Positions 32,939-43,416 of a DNA stretch of 64,000 nt are shown here, piece by piece; within the stretch, counting starts at the first letter, position 1, and every line of letters starts with the position of its first letter. The notes under the pieces were generated by a model that worked only from the letters and a program-made list of their open reading frames with translations, searched no databases and had not been told where the DNA came from. The translations under genes and the position numbers were made by a program. This stretch comes from Byssochlamys sp. IMV 00236 (taxonomy: Eukaryota; Ascomycota; Eurotiomycetes; Eurotiales; Thermoascaceae). Where the stretch lies: assembly GCA_001931875.2 (NCBI GenBank), contig MSJH02000544.1, positions 310,001 through 374,000 of the forward strand, given 5' to 3'.

Positions 32939-33977
32939 ATGAAGGAGTATATCATTCTCTTTTTCGCCATCTTTTCGATTTTCGGGACAATTAGAGCCTC
33001 ATCGAGGTCTCCTGGATGTGGCAAGCCTATTCCAAACAACGAATCTCCCGGGACTTTCACCTATGTAGCTCTTTTCATGACAAGTGACAACGTCCCACGA
33101 TCTTACATCATAAATATTCCGTCTGGCTACGATACAGAGAAGCCAGCACCGCTGATATTTTCATTCCATGGACGTGGAAAAACTGCCTATTCCCAGCTGC
33201 TTCTTTCTGAATTCTACAATGAGACATGGAACCCAGATGCTATCTCGGTTTATCCACAGGGTCTAAAGGTATGTGTCTGTACCTGCCACGCTAGCTATTG
33301 CTTTTCCAGTATTGACATAATTGCTCTAGGGCTGGGAGGGTGAGACCCAATGGCAAGGGGACCCAAACTCCGTCGGTGTCAACGATGTGGGCTTTGTTCT
33401 GGATATGATCAACAACTTTTCACAGAATTACTGCCTTGATACAGACCGCATATTCGCTTCCGGGAAGTCTAATGGAGGAGGTTTCACAGGACTTCTCGCC
33501 TGTGATGAGACAGCATCGAAGCAGATTGCAGCATTCGCTCCCGTATCCGGAGCGTTCTATCAACCTCTGAGCAAAAACGGCACTTGTGATGCAGCTGACA
33601 CCCCCATAAAATGCAATCCGGCAGCACGCAAGATTCCTGTTATTGAGTTTCATGGCGATGCAGATGACACAATCCCATATAACGGCGGTGAACGCCGTGG
33701 AGAGTGTCTGCCAACTATCCCACATTGGGCTAGGGAGTGGTCGAAGAGAGATGGGTATGGACCAAAGAGCGACTTGACCAGCTCATTTGATAATCACGTT
33801 TTGAAGTATGAGTATGGGAACTCTGATGGGTCTTTGGGTATGGTGACGCATTACCTGATAAGGGGACTGGGTCATGCTTGGCCAAGCACACAGCCAAATT
33901 CGGACAACCCCAATGGGACGTACATTAACGCGACACCGTTGATCCTGGATTTCTTTTCTAAATGGCCGCTAAACTAG
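32939..33977 (+). CDS. faeC: Secreted feruloyl esterase, type C (carbohydrate esterase family 1-like)
   Basis: Two exons (32939-33268, 33330-33977) give 325 aa. A hydrophobic signal peptide (about 1-20) is followed by a GCGKP motif typical of mature FaeC-type enzymes. The alpha/beta-hydrolase core shows PLIFSFHGRG (oxyanion region), the nucleophile elbow GKSNG (Ser), EFHGDADDTIPY with the catalytic Asp, and GLGHAWP with the catalytic His. Paired cysteines and several N-glycosylation sites suit an extracellular enzyme. The family releases ferulate and related acids esterified to arabinoxylan, helping xylanases. The intron falls at a conserved Gly-Trp join. There are no adjacent polysaccharide-degradation genes. 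Confidence 0.9.
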
Positions 33978-34674
33978 GATCAGACGGATCACGGGTGTGG
34001 ATGACTGGACTGTCCTATATTAATAAGGCATTACGCATTGTCCGGAGTGCCTCACTGTTCATGACCAAGATGCTATTCCATAAGCATTCGTCAATTTAAC
34101 CTACATAGACGCATAGATAATGCTCGGAATCTCGGTTCTCTTATCTAATCAAATAAACCCTGTCTGTTCCTTTAGATCTTTCCCTATACTGGTCACTAAT
34201 AGCGGAGTCATTGTTGGCTATGCTGAATATGCATATATCTGGTTGGTTTCAAGATTGCTTTTATGGAACAACTAAGATTAATTCTAGCAGCAATCTTGCA
34301 ATAAGCAAGATGCCTTCTGCTGATACTTTGTACACACATACTAGGTAGTTAGTCGTTTCCTTATGTATTAGAATATAAGCTTCATAATATGTGTCCTAGT
34401 TCAACGTACATAAGAATTATAATTATAGTAACGCATTCTGATTTATGCCATATTAGAAACATATATCTAAGAAACATATGAAAACTCAATTTGGTACACA
34501 TCTGCCTGTAATATTAGAGACCTTCTGAACGTTATTGTTTTTCTTGTCTCTTCACTACTGTGTTTTTTACTCGTTTGTTCTCCATCCAAGGCACACCTGA
34601 AATAGCCTCCAATTCTAGATATGGTAAAAACTTCGTTAACCGTTCTATGATTTCTATAGGAATTGGAAACTTCA
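33978..34674. other. AT-rich intergenic, no gene seen
   Basis: About 700 bp between converging genes, strongly AT-rich around 34300-34520. This could reflect polyadenylation regions or old point-mutated repeat sequence. No open frame was supported. Confidence 0.5.
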
Positions 34675-35848
34675 TCATTTGTCTGCCTGAACCTGGCTTT
34701 CTGTGATTACTGGCCCTGTAGCTGTTTGCTGGGTATCACCAACCACCTGACTTGTCATGTAGCGTAAGAAAAGGCTCGTGTTCTCCCTAAATTCCTGCAA
34801 TGTCGAGAAATCGTAGAGCTTGCTCTTCCGTATGATCAGCATTCTGTCACTTGTATGAGCCTGCAGAATCCTGCCCTTCCTCCCCATGAAAGAAAATATC
34901 ATCACCTGGATAGGAGAGCCAACTATTAGCATTGCAGAAAATGGGGCGCAGCTATAGGGAAAGGAATAAAATGTCTCAAGATTCTCTATGGAAGAATAGA
35001 GAGACGAAGGATATCAAGTTACATACCGGGATGATACTGTGTTCGGCAAAGTCATCACATCGAAGCCTCGTGATCATCACTGCGATAATTGCGAGCAATT
35101 CTCCGCTCAGCAAGCATTCATCTTTTCCTTCAAAGCGATGTGCAATGGTCAACATCACGTGTGGAGCTCCCTCTAGGTCATACCATCCGTGCCGTGGTTC
35201 CCGCTTACTCGGGTAAAAACAAGTATACTCGAATTCTTCATCGACCAGATTTCCGAATCCACTATATATAAAACAAGACACCTTAGCTATTAACATATAA
35301 CACCCCGGAGGTTGGTTATCTTACGTTGGATTCCACTTTGTAAAAGCAAACTGGAGGCTAGCCTTTTCTTGGCCCTTTGCTCGCCAACTGTGACTGAAAT
35401 TTATTGTCAACCAGGTGCTGAGAAACCCTGCGCCGTTAAATAGATCATCCGTCAATCTCTCCGAAGATAGCCAAGCATTCTCGTGGGCTTGTATTGTTTC
35501 CATAACTTCAGTGAAATCCGGGCTAATGGGGTATTCTTCCAATAACAGAGAGGAGCATGGCTGGAAAAAGCATGTTGTTAAAGGCTTTGAGAGATCATCA
35601 ATTTCTTCGAGCATGAAATCTGCGCATTCAATAGGGAACTCCATTAGATTTTCCATCAGGAAGTAGCCATAGCCATCATCATCTTCTTCAAGCGTTTTGT
35701 ATATGCTAGTGAGGCTCTCGAGAACCCTTTTGCGTACTGTTTCGCGATCATCCGTCCTAGTCAGAACTGAAGGTCTTTCCTTTTTTGGCTTCCTGCGAAG
35801 TGACAGATTTATGTTCGAAAGCTTTCTGGTGAGAGACTTGTAATCCAT
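34675..35848 (-). CDS. Unrecognised protein, 329 aa
   Basis: Three exons (35848-35325, 35261-35027, 34905-34675) join cleanly in frame. The N-terminus is basic (MDYKSLTRKLSNINLSLRRKPKKE). It is followed by helical acidic stretches around LEEDDDGYGYFLMENLMEFP and a central segment with many aromatics (STWLTINFSHSW, WYDLEGAPHVMLTI, HRFEGKDECLLSGELLAIIAVMITRL). The tail contains SFMGRKGRILQAHTSDRMLIIRKSKLYDF. No signal peptide or clear membrane span is seen. I do not recognise the family. The composition and the AT-rich flanks on both sides suggest a lineage-specific accessory gene, possibly one of an expanded fungal paralogue set. The exon structure makes a real gene likely; function is unknown. 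Confidence 0.7.
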
Positions 35849-36948
35849 TTTAGGGTGTCTCTGAAATTTTGTTTTGAGGCAGAGGAGAAAGTTGTGATCG
35901 ACGCGGAAACGTGTTGGTTACCGTAACATGACATTTTCAACGAGGTCCAGTGACTGAGGACGCGAATGTGTGCTAGTCCCAGAGTTACCATGGTTCGAAG
36001 GAGAATAATGCGTAGTTATGTACTCTTCTGCTTTACTCTGATGAATAAACAGGATCTAGGATCACTTTGATAAATTCTTCAGTACACTACAACGTTTCCA
36101 AGTTGACTGTTCAATATGAGCCAGGAATCTATTAAGATATCCGGGCGCATTTTTCCCCTGGAAGATTTTTGGCACGATTAAATTACCTACTGACTATCTA
36201 ACCAATATCAATGTTATTGTGTGTTATTGTGATGCCTTTTCTTGTTCTGACCAGCAATGTTGCGGGTCATTAAAGGTGTTATTATATTGTCTTCTGCGTT
36301 AGATAATTGAGTGCAGTAGAAGGTAATCAGCGTCCCAGCTGCATTCGAAGAAATAGGGGTTACTATAAGGATAATGATTGTTCCAGCCATTATAGGAATA
36401 GTCTATAACCTAGATCTTATTAGCCAGTATATATATTGTATTTGAGCTTGGAACCCTATGATTATGATTAAGCACGATTGCTGGAACTTCTGTGTACCTA
36501 CTTAGCTTGCGCAGAACTGACCATCTATATGATAGTCCATGGATTTATGTACATAATGTGCCACCGTAGAAAGCAACTCAAGGAAAAGCAATGACATTTC
36601 GCCAGTTGTCTAGGATCCTTCCCGACCTGTAGATGGATTCTAGTGTGTTATCATTAGATTGGAGAAGACGCAGAGGCCACCAATGACCAAAGTTTGCGTC
36701 AATGCTGAGAGCAACACAGCACCAAACGAACGGATCTGTGAGCGCTTCGATGATCTGATACTGTTTGTACTGTTTATTCTTGATTCCAGTTTCATCATGT
36801 CGAACTCTCCCGACCATGAGCATTATTCGGTCCTCTTCGCCAAAACATTTGGCCGATAATGGACTGTCGGCATAGTAAAGTAATATACATCCAATCTCAA
36901 AATTCAAACACAAAAACATATACATATATATATATAAAAAATTCAAAA
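35849..36948. other. AT-rich intergenic, no gene seen
   Basis: 1.1 kb upstream of the 329-aa gene and downstream of the 5S rRNA gene. AT-rich, with local duplications such as two TGTTATTGTG copies near 36210-36232 and a TA dinucleotide run at 36921-36936 next to the 5S gene. No supported exon. Confidence 0.5.
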
Positions 36949-37067
36949 ACATACAACAGCAGGGATTCGCTGGTGGTCACCCACCCAACTACTAACCTGC
37001 CGGCGTGTGGCTTAAGTACGGCTGAGCGGACGGGAAGCCCTGTTTTCCACACCCTATGGTCGTATGT
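36949..37067 (-). rRNA. 5S ribosomal RNA
   Basis: The minus strand reads the fungal 5S rRNA from ACATACGACCATAGGGTGTG to a GTTGTATGT end, 119 nt. Its termini pair to form helix I, and the internal CAGG/CCTG arm pairs as well. The Pol III internal control region (TACTTAAGCCACACGCC and TAGTTGGGTGGGTGACCACC) is intact, and a T-rich terminator follows directly. A lone 5S gene away from rDNA is the normal arrangement in Aspergillus and Neurospora. Nothing suggests a pseudogene. The mature 3' end may be off by one base. Confidence 0.95.
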
Positions 37068-37266
37068 GCTTGAATTACACTGGGGCAGAATTATATTTCA
37101 ATCCTACATGAGATGCTTCCATGTCTTTCTCTGGGCCGTTTACCGAGTCATGTACATACTCATGTTCTAGGCAGCCCTTAAGAGTTTTATAGACGGAGGC
37201 GGTTCGACCAAGCGAGATATGAAATGCAACGGCATTGCAAGAGCACCTTAGGTACGCTTGCGATAC

Positions 37267-38725
37267 TCATGGCAAGAATCTCTTCGGATTCCACCTCCAT
37301 AGAATGACCCAGCCCCCAAGAAGCGAGGAAAGCCCTGTAAATACAATAAGAGGCCCGTAAGAGGTTCCATAACCAAAACGCTGGCTGGCCGATAGAGTTC
37401 CAGCGTTTAGTAGTTTCACACCTGCAATCCCTCCGCTTGCATATCCGATTCCTCTGACACCATTAAGCAGACCGTATATCATACCAGGATCAACAGCCTC
37501 GTTTCTCTCGGCAGACTCGCGCTCCATCTGTTTGAGCATCCCTCCCCAGGTAGCGCTATAGCCGCCGGAGAAGAAACCAAATGTCATGGAGAAGACTATG
37601 AGAAGGGCGATATCGCCCTGCGTAGTCAAGCCCCATAGAAGGAAGGTGACAACGGCGGAGCAGATAGGTGGAATAGCGGATACGGACTGGGCTGAAAGAG
37701 GGATTCGCTTATTGTCGCTCAGCCATCCAAAGAAGGAAGAAGCAATAATGCCGGGCGCATTGAAGAGAGCCAGCATCAGGGTGCCTGACGTCTGAGACAA
37801 CAAGAGGGCGACTCGGGCGTAGGTGCTCAAATACGTCTGCGGAATACCGTAACCAGAGCTTTGGAAGATAATGGCGATGCTGTAGAAGTAGATAGATCGG
37901 CATCTTAGGAATTGCCACGGAATTTTGCGCGCTCGAGTTGCATGGATCGAGAGTTTCGAAGGGTGGGTTGGTATCAAGAAGATAGCAAGGACACTCGTTC
38001 CACCAACGATCGCTGTCCAGGCTTTCAGAGCAGTCTGATAGCCATAGGCATCAATAAAAGCTCGAAGCATAAATGGGCAGCTGGTGCCGACGATGTTCTT
38101 GCAAGACAGAACAATTCCGTATGCCAAAGCACGGTTGCTGGTAGTATACCACTCTCCGAGAGACAGCGTAGTTGGGCTATAGATGAGGGTACACCCCAGC
38201 GCAGATGCGATGCCCTGGGTCGCAAGCAAGTGCCAGATGGTAGTGCTGTAAGAGGACAGAAAGAAACTGACGCATGCGATCACAGTGCCACAAAGAGCAG
38301 CAAGCTGGCGCCGATGAGCCCATCGTCTGGTGAATAGCGCGAATAGCAGGGGCATAGATAGGTACATGACACCATTAGCGGTCGTGCCAATGACGCCAGT
38401 GATGTTGCGGTCTCCTTCCAACGTCCAGTTGTCGAAGTAATATTCCTGGAATACACCGTAGCTCATAGCAAAGCCTGGACATACATAAGTAACGTTACAA
38501 TCAAGATGTGTGGTTAAACGTACCCCATATTGGGAGCTGGAGTATGCCAGAGCCTATGAGTACGCACAGCTTTGTCCTTTTCGATTCTATCTGCCTCGAA
38601 TCAATCTGCCCCGCATCGGCGACACTTTGTTCAACGTCGAAAGCATCTCGCTCACCACTAGCCGACATCCGCGACACTGGAAGAGCGAATTCCTCAGTCT
38701 CTCTCATTGCGACTAGACTTGTCAC
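37267..38725 (-). CDS. MFS transporter, monocarboxylate-permease type
   Basis: Two exons (38725-38524, 38474-37267) give 469 aa. An acidic, hydrophilic N-terminus of about 50 residues precedes twelve predicted membrane segments. TM1 contains LCVLIGSGILQLPIWGFAMSYGVFQEYY, and the two six-helix halves are split by a basic loop (ATRARKIPWQFLR). The N-terminal GVFQEYY pattern and a loop with FGWLSDNKR resemble fungal monocarboxylate (MCT-like) carriers of the major facilitator superfamily. The substrate is unknown. The intron falls inside TM1. The 5S rRNA gene is 200 bp beyond its 3' end, on the same strand. ATGs at 38725 and 38707 are both possible starts. Confidence 0.88.
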
Positions 38726-39552
38726 TATTTCCTGGAGTGAGCAGGAAAGTAAGTTTAGAGAGTGCGAGACAAGACGGGCACAGTACTTAACTGGTCTCGT
38801 GCGGGGCCCCGTGGGTGCTCAAGAATCGCTACTTAAATGGTGTGGCCGCTTCTTCGGCAGAAATGGAATCTCGACTCGGTGAGATTGACTGTCTGGAATA
38901 TATAAGTCTTGGCTATTGTCCCTATGGGTGGAGCTCGTTGAGGGGAAGTCGTGGGAGAAATCCGCGAGTGACTCCCTAGCTAGGCAGGTGTTTCTCTGGG
39001 AGTTAGTTTTACATTAGGTGACTTTTATGTGGTGGATACTAGGGATACTTAGTGGGCGAGGAAGCAGTTTTATCTTCCGGGCTTCATTCTCTAGAATTCC
39101 CTCAGTATGCACTCGATGTCGCAGCCAAAAGCCAAAATAACAACTAACTATGTACATACATAATGACAGGGAGTACTTTGCCATCCACTTATCAACTCTT
39201 GCATGCAATGAATATGCCATTTCATCAGTAATCGTGTAGCTCCCATCGTGATCTATGCGACATAGAATGTAATAGTTAGTCCAAAACAAGGACTGGTTGT
39301 TCGAGTATCGCTTGTAGTAGTTACCGTTCGCCGGTTTTGAACGCAGCGCTGACAAAGACTTGAAGCATGGCATGATCTGAACGGAGCTATATATGTGTCC
39401 CCCCTAGCTCATATAGTATAGTCTGCGCCATACTACCTTCTTGTATGTATCATACTATCTGTTCGGTCACTTGGATAGTCACATCGTATATCTTCGCTAG
39501 AATTGACCTTCCGGAAGAACAGCAACACTCAAGTGTTTGTCCTTGCTAGACA
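38726..39552. other. Intergenic, doubtful small open frame
   Basis: It holds the promoters of the MFS gene (minus) and the 2H phosphoesterase gene (plus). A minus-strand 119-aa open frame at 39014-39373 has one hydrophobic stretch (CMYIVSCYFGFW) but no family or splice support, so I do not call it a gene. Confidence 0.4.
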
Positions 39553-40920
39553 ATGACCGAAACACAGCAGCAAAGAACTCTATTCTCATTTCCTGCTATA
39601 CCACCTGGTCCACCTTCGCGACGGAACTGGTATCAAGAACTACTGGATGATCCTGGATGCCAAAACGACCCCGTCAGTTTTCCATTTAATATCTCCTTTG
39701 ATGCTATTATAGAACCTTACTGCTTGATCAATATTTGTACTCCGTTAGATATCTTTCATGAATACCGAAGTCCCATTTGATTGAAGCAACGACTTCCCTA
39801 ATGTGCTAGACAATATCGCAGATGGGAGAAGCAGGTCGCTTTCGCCGGGCTTCGTCCAATGTTCTTTGGGGTTGAAATGATCAAGCTACGGTAACTGACT
39901 TCCCCGCAGAAGAAAGTGCAGGAAGCATACGAATCTCACCGCCAGGCGATCCTGTCGCGATCTATCGCAGAATTCCGATCCTTGGCTAGATCCATATCTG
40001 AGGACATTCCAACCCTGATCACGCCGGATGTGGCCCTCATCCAACATGTCTCTCGTCAGATGGCCGGCTCGAAAGCCCACGAACCATTTCCCTTATCTCC
40101 TGCCAACTGTCTCGTTTTCTGGGCCCGTCCTCCACATTTCATACTTGAGTTAATGGAATCCATTCAGAGTGGGCTCTCCTCCTTAGCAGGTCGAGACCTG
40201 TACCTCGTGCCTCTCCCGCATATGCATCTATCCGTCATGGAACTCTCCCATCGACATCCTATTGCCCATCTACGGGCCGTATACAATCTCGTCGGAGAGT
40301 CCCTTCTTCATACGATGGCGGACGTTCCTTTCACCAAATACAAAGAGTCTCAGGGAAGATCAGTGGCCAGGTTGATAAAACCACAGCTGATGATGGATCG
40401 TGCGGGAGTGGCAGTGACGTTTGTTCCTGACTACTCTCCACAGGAAGGAATGGATAATAGCGGGCAGGATATAACTAAGAACAACCCTTTCACATACCAT
40501 CATCTCCGTGCCTCGATGCAGGAACTCGCATTATCGAGTGGTATCGAGATAGATACATCCTATACCGCCCCAAGTGCTCATATTACGATCGCACGATTCG
40601 TATCCTCGCACTTCTTCGATGGAGGTGAAAAGCATGCTACCAGTCCTCCTGTCCCAATATCGCCTCCTACTGAGCAGTCGCCCTTGTCTCCTAGTGGGAA
40701 TCAGAATCAGCGAAGAGTGCAGAAAGCAGAGCAGTGGGTCGATTTAATCCACGGCATCAATGAGGAGCTGGAGAAACAGTCAGAAGATCCGGTTTTTAAG
40801 GAACAGCTGGAATGGGTAGTAGGTCAGCAAATGGGACTCGAGCTTCAGTTGGGCTACGTCAAATTTGGACGAGAAACTGAGAGAGCCGAGATGGTTGGAC
40901 AGGCGGTGCCACTGGCGTAG
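39553..40920 (+). CDS. 2H phosphoesterase-superfamily protein (RNA ligase/cyclic phosphodiesterase-like)
   Basis: Two exons (39553-39672, 39910-40920) give 376 aa. The body shows the two His-x-Ser/Thr motifs of 2H phosphoesterases: HLS at residues 146-148 in PLPHMHLSVMELSH, and HIT at 264-266 in PSAHITIARF. Their spacing and the strand-like surroundings fit the duplicated LigT-type fold. This superfamily cleaves or forms 2',3'-cyclic phosphate or 2',5' bonds in RNA and nucleotides. The N-terminal 40 residues are Pro-rich, and a Ser/Pro-rich insertion follows the second motif (about 280-305). The intron is long (237 nt) for this genome, so a missed small exon is possible. Both motifs are intact, so activity is plausible; the substrate is unknown. 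Confidence 0.8.
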
Positions 40921-41491
40921 CCTCAGATGCCAGAACGGTTCTACTATTTGGCAAAACGCAAAGGGAAACTATCACTTAATCATTCCAAGTATCAAATTTA
41001 ATTGGTGCGAACAGGTAATAATGATGGGTTGAACGAATCTAACTTTACAATCTAATCTCATCCGTTCAAATATATGTATTTCATCCCCACCGGTCCACTA
41101 CACCTTCTCAACTACCTTTCGCAGGCAACAATTTGAATTGCTCTTATGATGTATATAATGTTAATATTCTGGAATATCCAAAGACCAAGATGTGATCCTG
41201 ATCGTTGTTGCCTGCCACAAAGCGACATTTTATTCGCCACACCGCCGCCCCAACCTCGGGCTGCGCAGAGCAGACTGCGCTCGACTGGGAAATCAAGTCC
41301 GAGATACCTGTCTATCGGATCAGTGGCAAAGATGCGAGGACCTCGTAGATATATAATAATAATTTCGATTCCTTTGCTGAGAATTCTTCACTTGCTCAGA
41401 CTAGAAGGGAACTGAGGCTTTTGAGTTCTGGTAGAACTAGAAGTGAAGTGATAAGATACAGTGGAGTATAGTCACTTCTTAAGCCCACAAG
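40921..41491. other. Intergenic between 2H and BCS1-like genes
   Basis: 571 bp with no supported exon. The right end is the promoter of the AAA gene. Confidence 0.5.
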
Positions 41492-43171
41492 ATGTCTTTC
41501 CCCGGACTACCTCGAGATGCACTACCTCGAGATGCAACCCGTATGCTCAAAACGACATACACTCCTCTCTTGGAATTCGTGCATGATGTTGTAGGATTTG
41601 ATCCCATGATCCTCGTAAACATCGGGATCATACTTGTTGGCCTATCTACTTTCCTCCACTACGTCGGGAATTTCCTGTACAGATCCGCGCAGAAAGTATG
41701 CCTCTCGACTGTGCGCGTGAATGAGGAAGACCCACTATATCAGCATATTATGCGATGGATGACCGATCACCAGTTTCAGAATCGCCAGTTCCGCTCCGTC
41801 AAGGCTATTAGTACGCCCAAATCTACCTGGGAGGATGAAGAAGAGGCTGTTCGAACCATAGTCGAGCAGAAGTTTGAAAAGGACTCGGATGCTCTGATTA
41901 GTTACCGTGCTATTGCTGGTCGGACGCCTATAAGGCTCGAACCCTTCCAGGGCACGCGCATATTCTGCCATCGTGGAAAATGGTTCTTGTTCAGTCATGA
42001 AGTTAACACAAAGACGCCAGTGGTGCAGATGCCCAACTACCAAGAACGCGGAAACATCAAGCTGCAATGTTTCGGAAGTTCTACGGCTCCGTTGCAGTCT
42101 CTACTGGAGGCAGCGCAGTTGCATGATCTGGAGAAATCCATGACTACTACCATAGTCTATCGCGCGATATCTAATGTTCGAGACATCGTACGTTGGCAGA
42201 AGTTCAGTGCTCGTCCCTCCCGTGATATCTCCACTGTTATCTTCGCTAAGGAGAAGAAACAGGCCCTCCTCGAGGATATCAATGAGTATCTCCACCCGCA
42301 TACCCGACGCTGGTACGCCAATCATGGTATTCCATATCGCCGTGGCTATCTATTCTCCGGGGAACCAGGCACAGGAAAGACTAGTTTGACCTCTGCGCTA
42401 GCTGGAGTTTTTGGCCTGGACATCTACGTACTCAGCCTCCTGGACCCGAACCTGAACGAATCGCAACTCATGAGACTCATGTCCGAGGTGCCGTCACGAT
42501 GCATCGTCCTCCTCGAAGACGTCGACGCTGCTGGATTGACACGCCCCGGGTTCACGAACCAAGATACAAACCGCGGTGCCAATTTGAGAGCTCGGAATTC
42601 TAGACATGGAAAATCGAGATCCGCATACGAAGACGCTCTTGACGCAGCAGCAGGACTGCCTATGTCGACTCAGCATAACCAAGCCCCAGCCCCAGGAGTG
42701 GCTGTCTCACTGTCTGGTCTTCTGAATGCTATTGACGGCGTCTCTTCTCAAGAAGGTCGCATCTTAATCATGACCACAAACTCAGCTGAATCGCTTGATC
42801 GGGCCCTCGTCCGACCCGGAAGGGTAGACATGCACATCTCTTTCGAACTACCAGGTCGAGAAGAGCTGCGCGAGTTGTTCCTTAGCATGTACACTGATAC
42901 CCCTACCTCAAAGATGACTGACCAGGTTGCACCACGTGACGACAAATCTGTGCCAAGTCAGGGCTGGGAGCCTGAAAAGAAAGACCTCGAGTCCATGGCG
43001 GCCCAGTTTGCGGAGGCGCTGCCAGAGAAGAAGCTCAGTTTGGCTGCCGCGCAGGGCTTTTTGCTGCAATATAAGCGACAGCCACGAGAAGCGTGTGAGC
43101 AAGCCGCAGACTGGGCAGATGTGACCTGGAAGAAGCTAGAAAGGGAAGACGAAAAAAGGCGATTGGATTAG
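41492..43171 (+). CDS. BCS1-like AAA ATPase
   Basis: A single exon of 559 aa. A hydrophobic segment (MILVNIGIILVGLSTFLHYVGNFLY, about 30-55) is followed by the BCS1 N-terminal domain (about 60-250) and one AAA domain. The AAA domain has Walker A GEPGTGKTSL (about 290-299), Walker B CIVLLEDVD (about 337-345), and arginine-finger and sensor segments (NSAESLDRALVRPGRVDMHI). Bcs1 of the inner mitochondrial membrane inserts the folded Rieske protein. Many fungi carry several paralogues of unknown role, and the insertion after Walker B (GFTNQDTNRGANLRARNSRHG) and the lack of introns suggest such a paralogue, not the essential Bcs1. A 15-bp exact tandem duplication near the start encodes LPRDA twice. 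Confidence 0.9.
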   Translation: MSFPGLPRDALPRDATRMLKTTYTPLLEFVHDVVGFDPMILVNIGIILVGLSTFLHYVGNFLYRSAQKVCLSTVRVNEEDPLYQHIMRWMTDHQFQNRQFRSVKAISTPKSTWEDEEEAVRTIVEQKFEKDSDALISYRAIAGRTPIRLEPFQGTRIFCHRGKWFLFSHEVNTKTPVVQMPNYQERGNIKLQCFGSSTAPLQSLLEAAQLHDLEKSMTTTIVYRAISNVRDIVRWQKFSARPSRDISTVIFAKEKKQALLEDINEYLHPHTRRWYANHGIPYRRGYLFSGEPGTGKTSLTSALAGVFGLDIYVLSLLDPNLNESQLMRLMSEVPSRCIVLLEDVDAAGLTRPGFTNQDTNRGANLRARNSRHGKSRSAYEDALDAAAGLPMSTQHNQAPAPGVAVSLSGLLNAIDGVSSQEGRILIMTTNSAESLDRALVRPGRVDMHISFELPGREELRELFLSMYTDTPTSKMTDQVAPRDDKSVPSQGWEPEKKDLESMAAQFAEALPEKKLSLAAAQGFLLQYKRQPREACEQAADWADVTWKKLEREDEKRRLD

Positions 43172-43416
43172 TTGACTGTATGCATGGTGGTCGACAATGT
43201 CAAGGCGACGGGTTAAAAAGACATCGCAGAGCATTTTCGACGAATCAATGAACTACAACCCATTGTTTCAAGCCGTCCTCTGTAAAGTAGAAGTCGGCTA
43301 GGTAATCCGAAGTCTTAGAATATGTTTCAGTTAATTTTAATTTTTATGAAGCCAAACGAGATATACTGTACAATAAGGATACTTTTCATATCACCTGAGA
43401 CATCAAAGATGAATTT

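Noticed and set aside
39014..39373. 119-codon minus-strand frame in the MFS/2H intergenic region
   Set aside because: One hydrophobic stretch only; no second exon or family. It could be revisited with RNA data.
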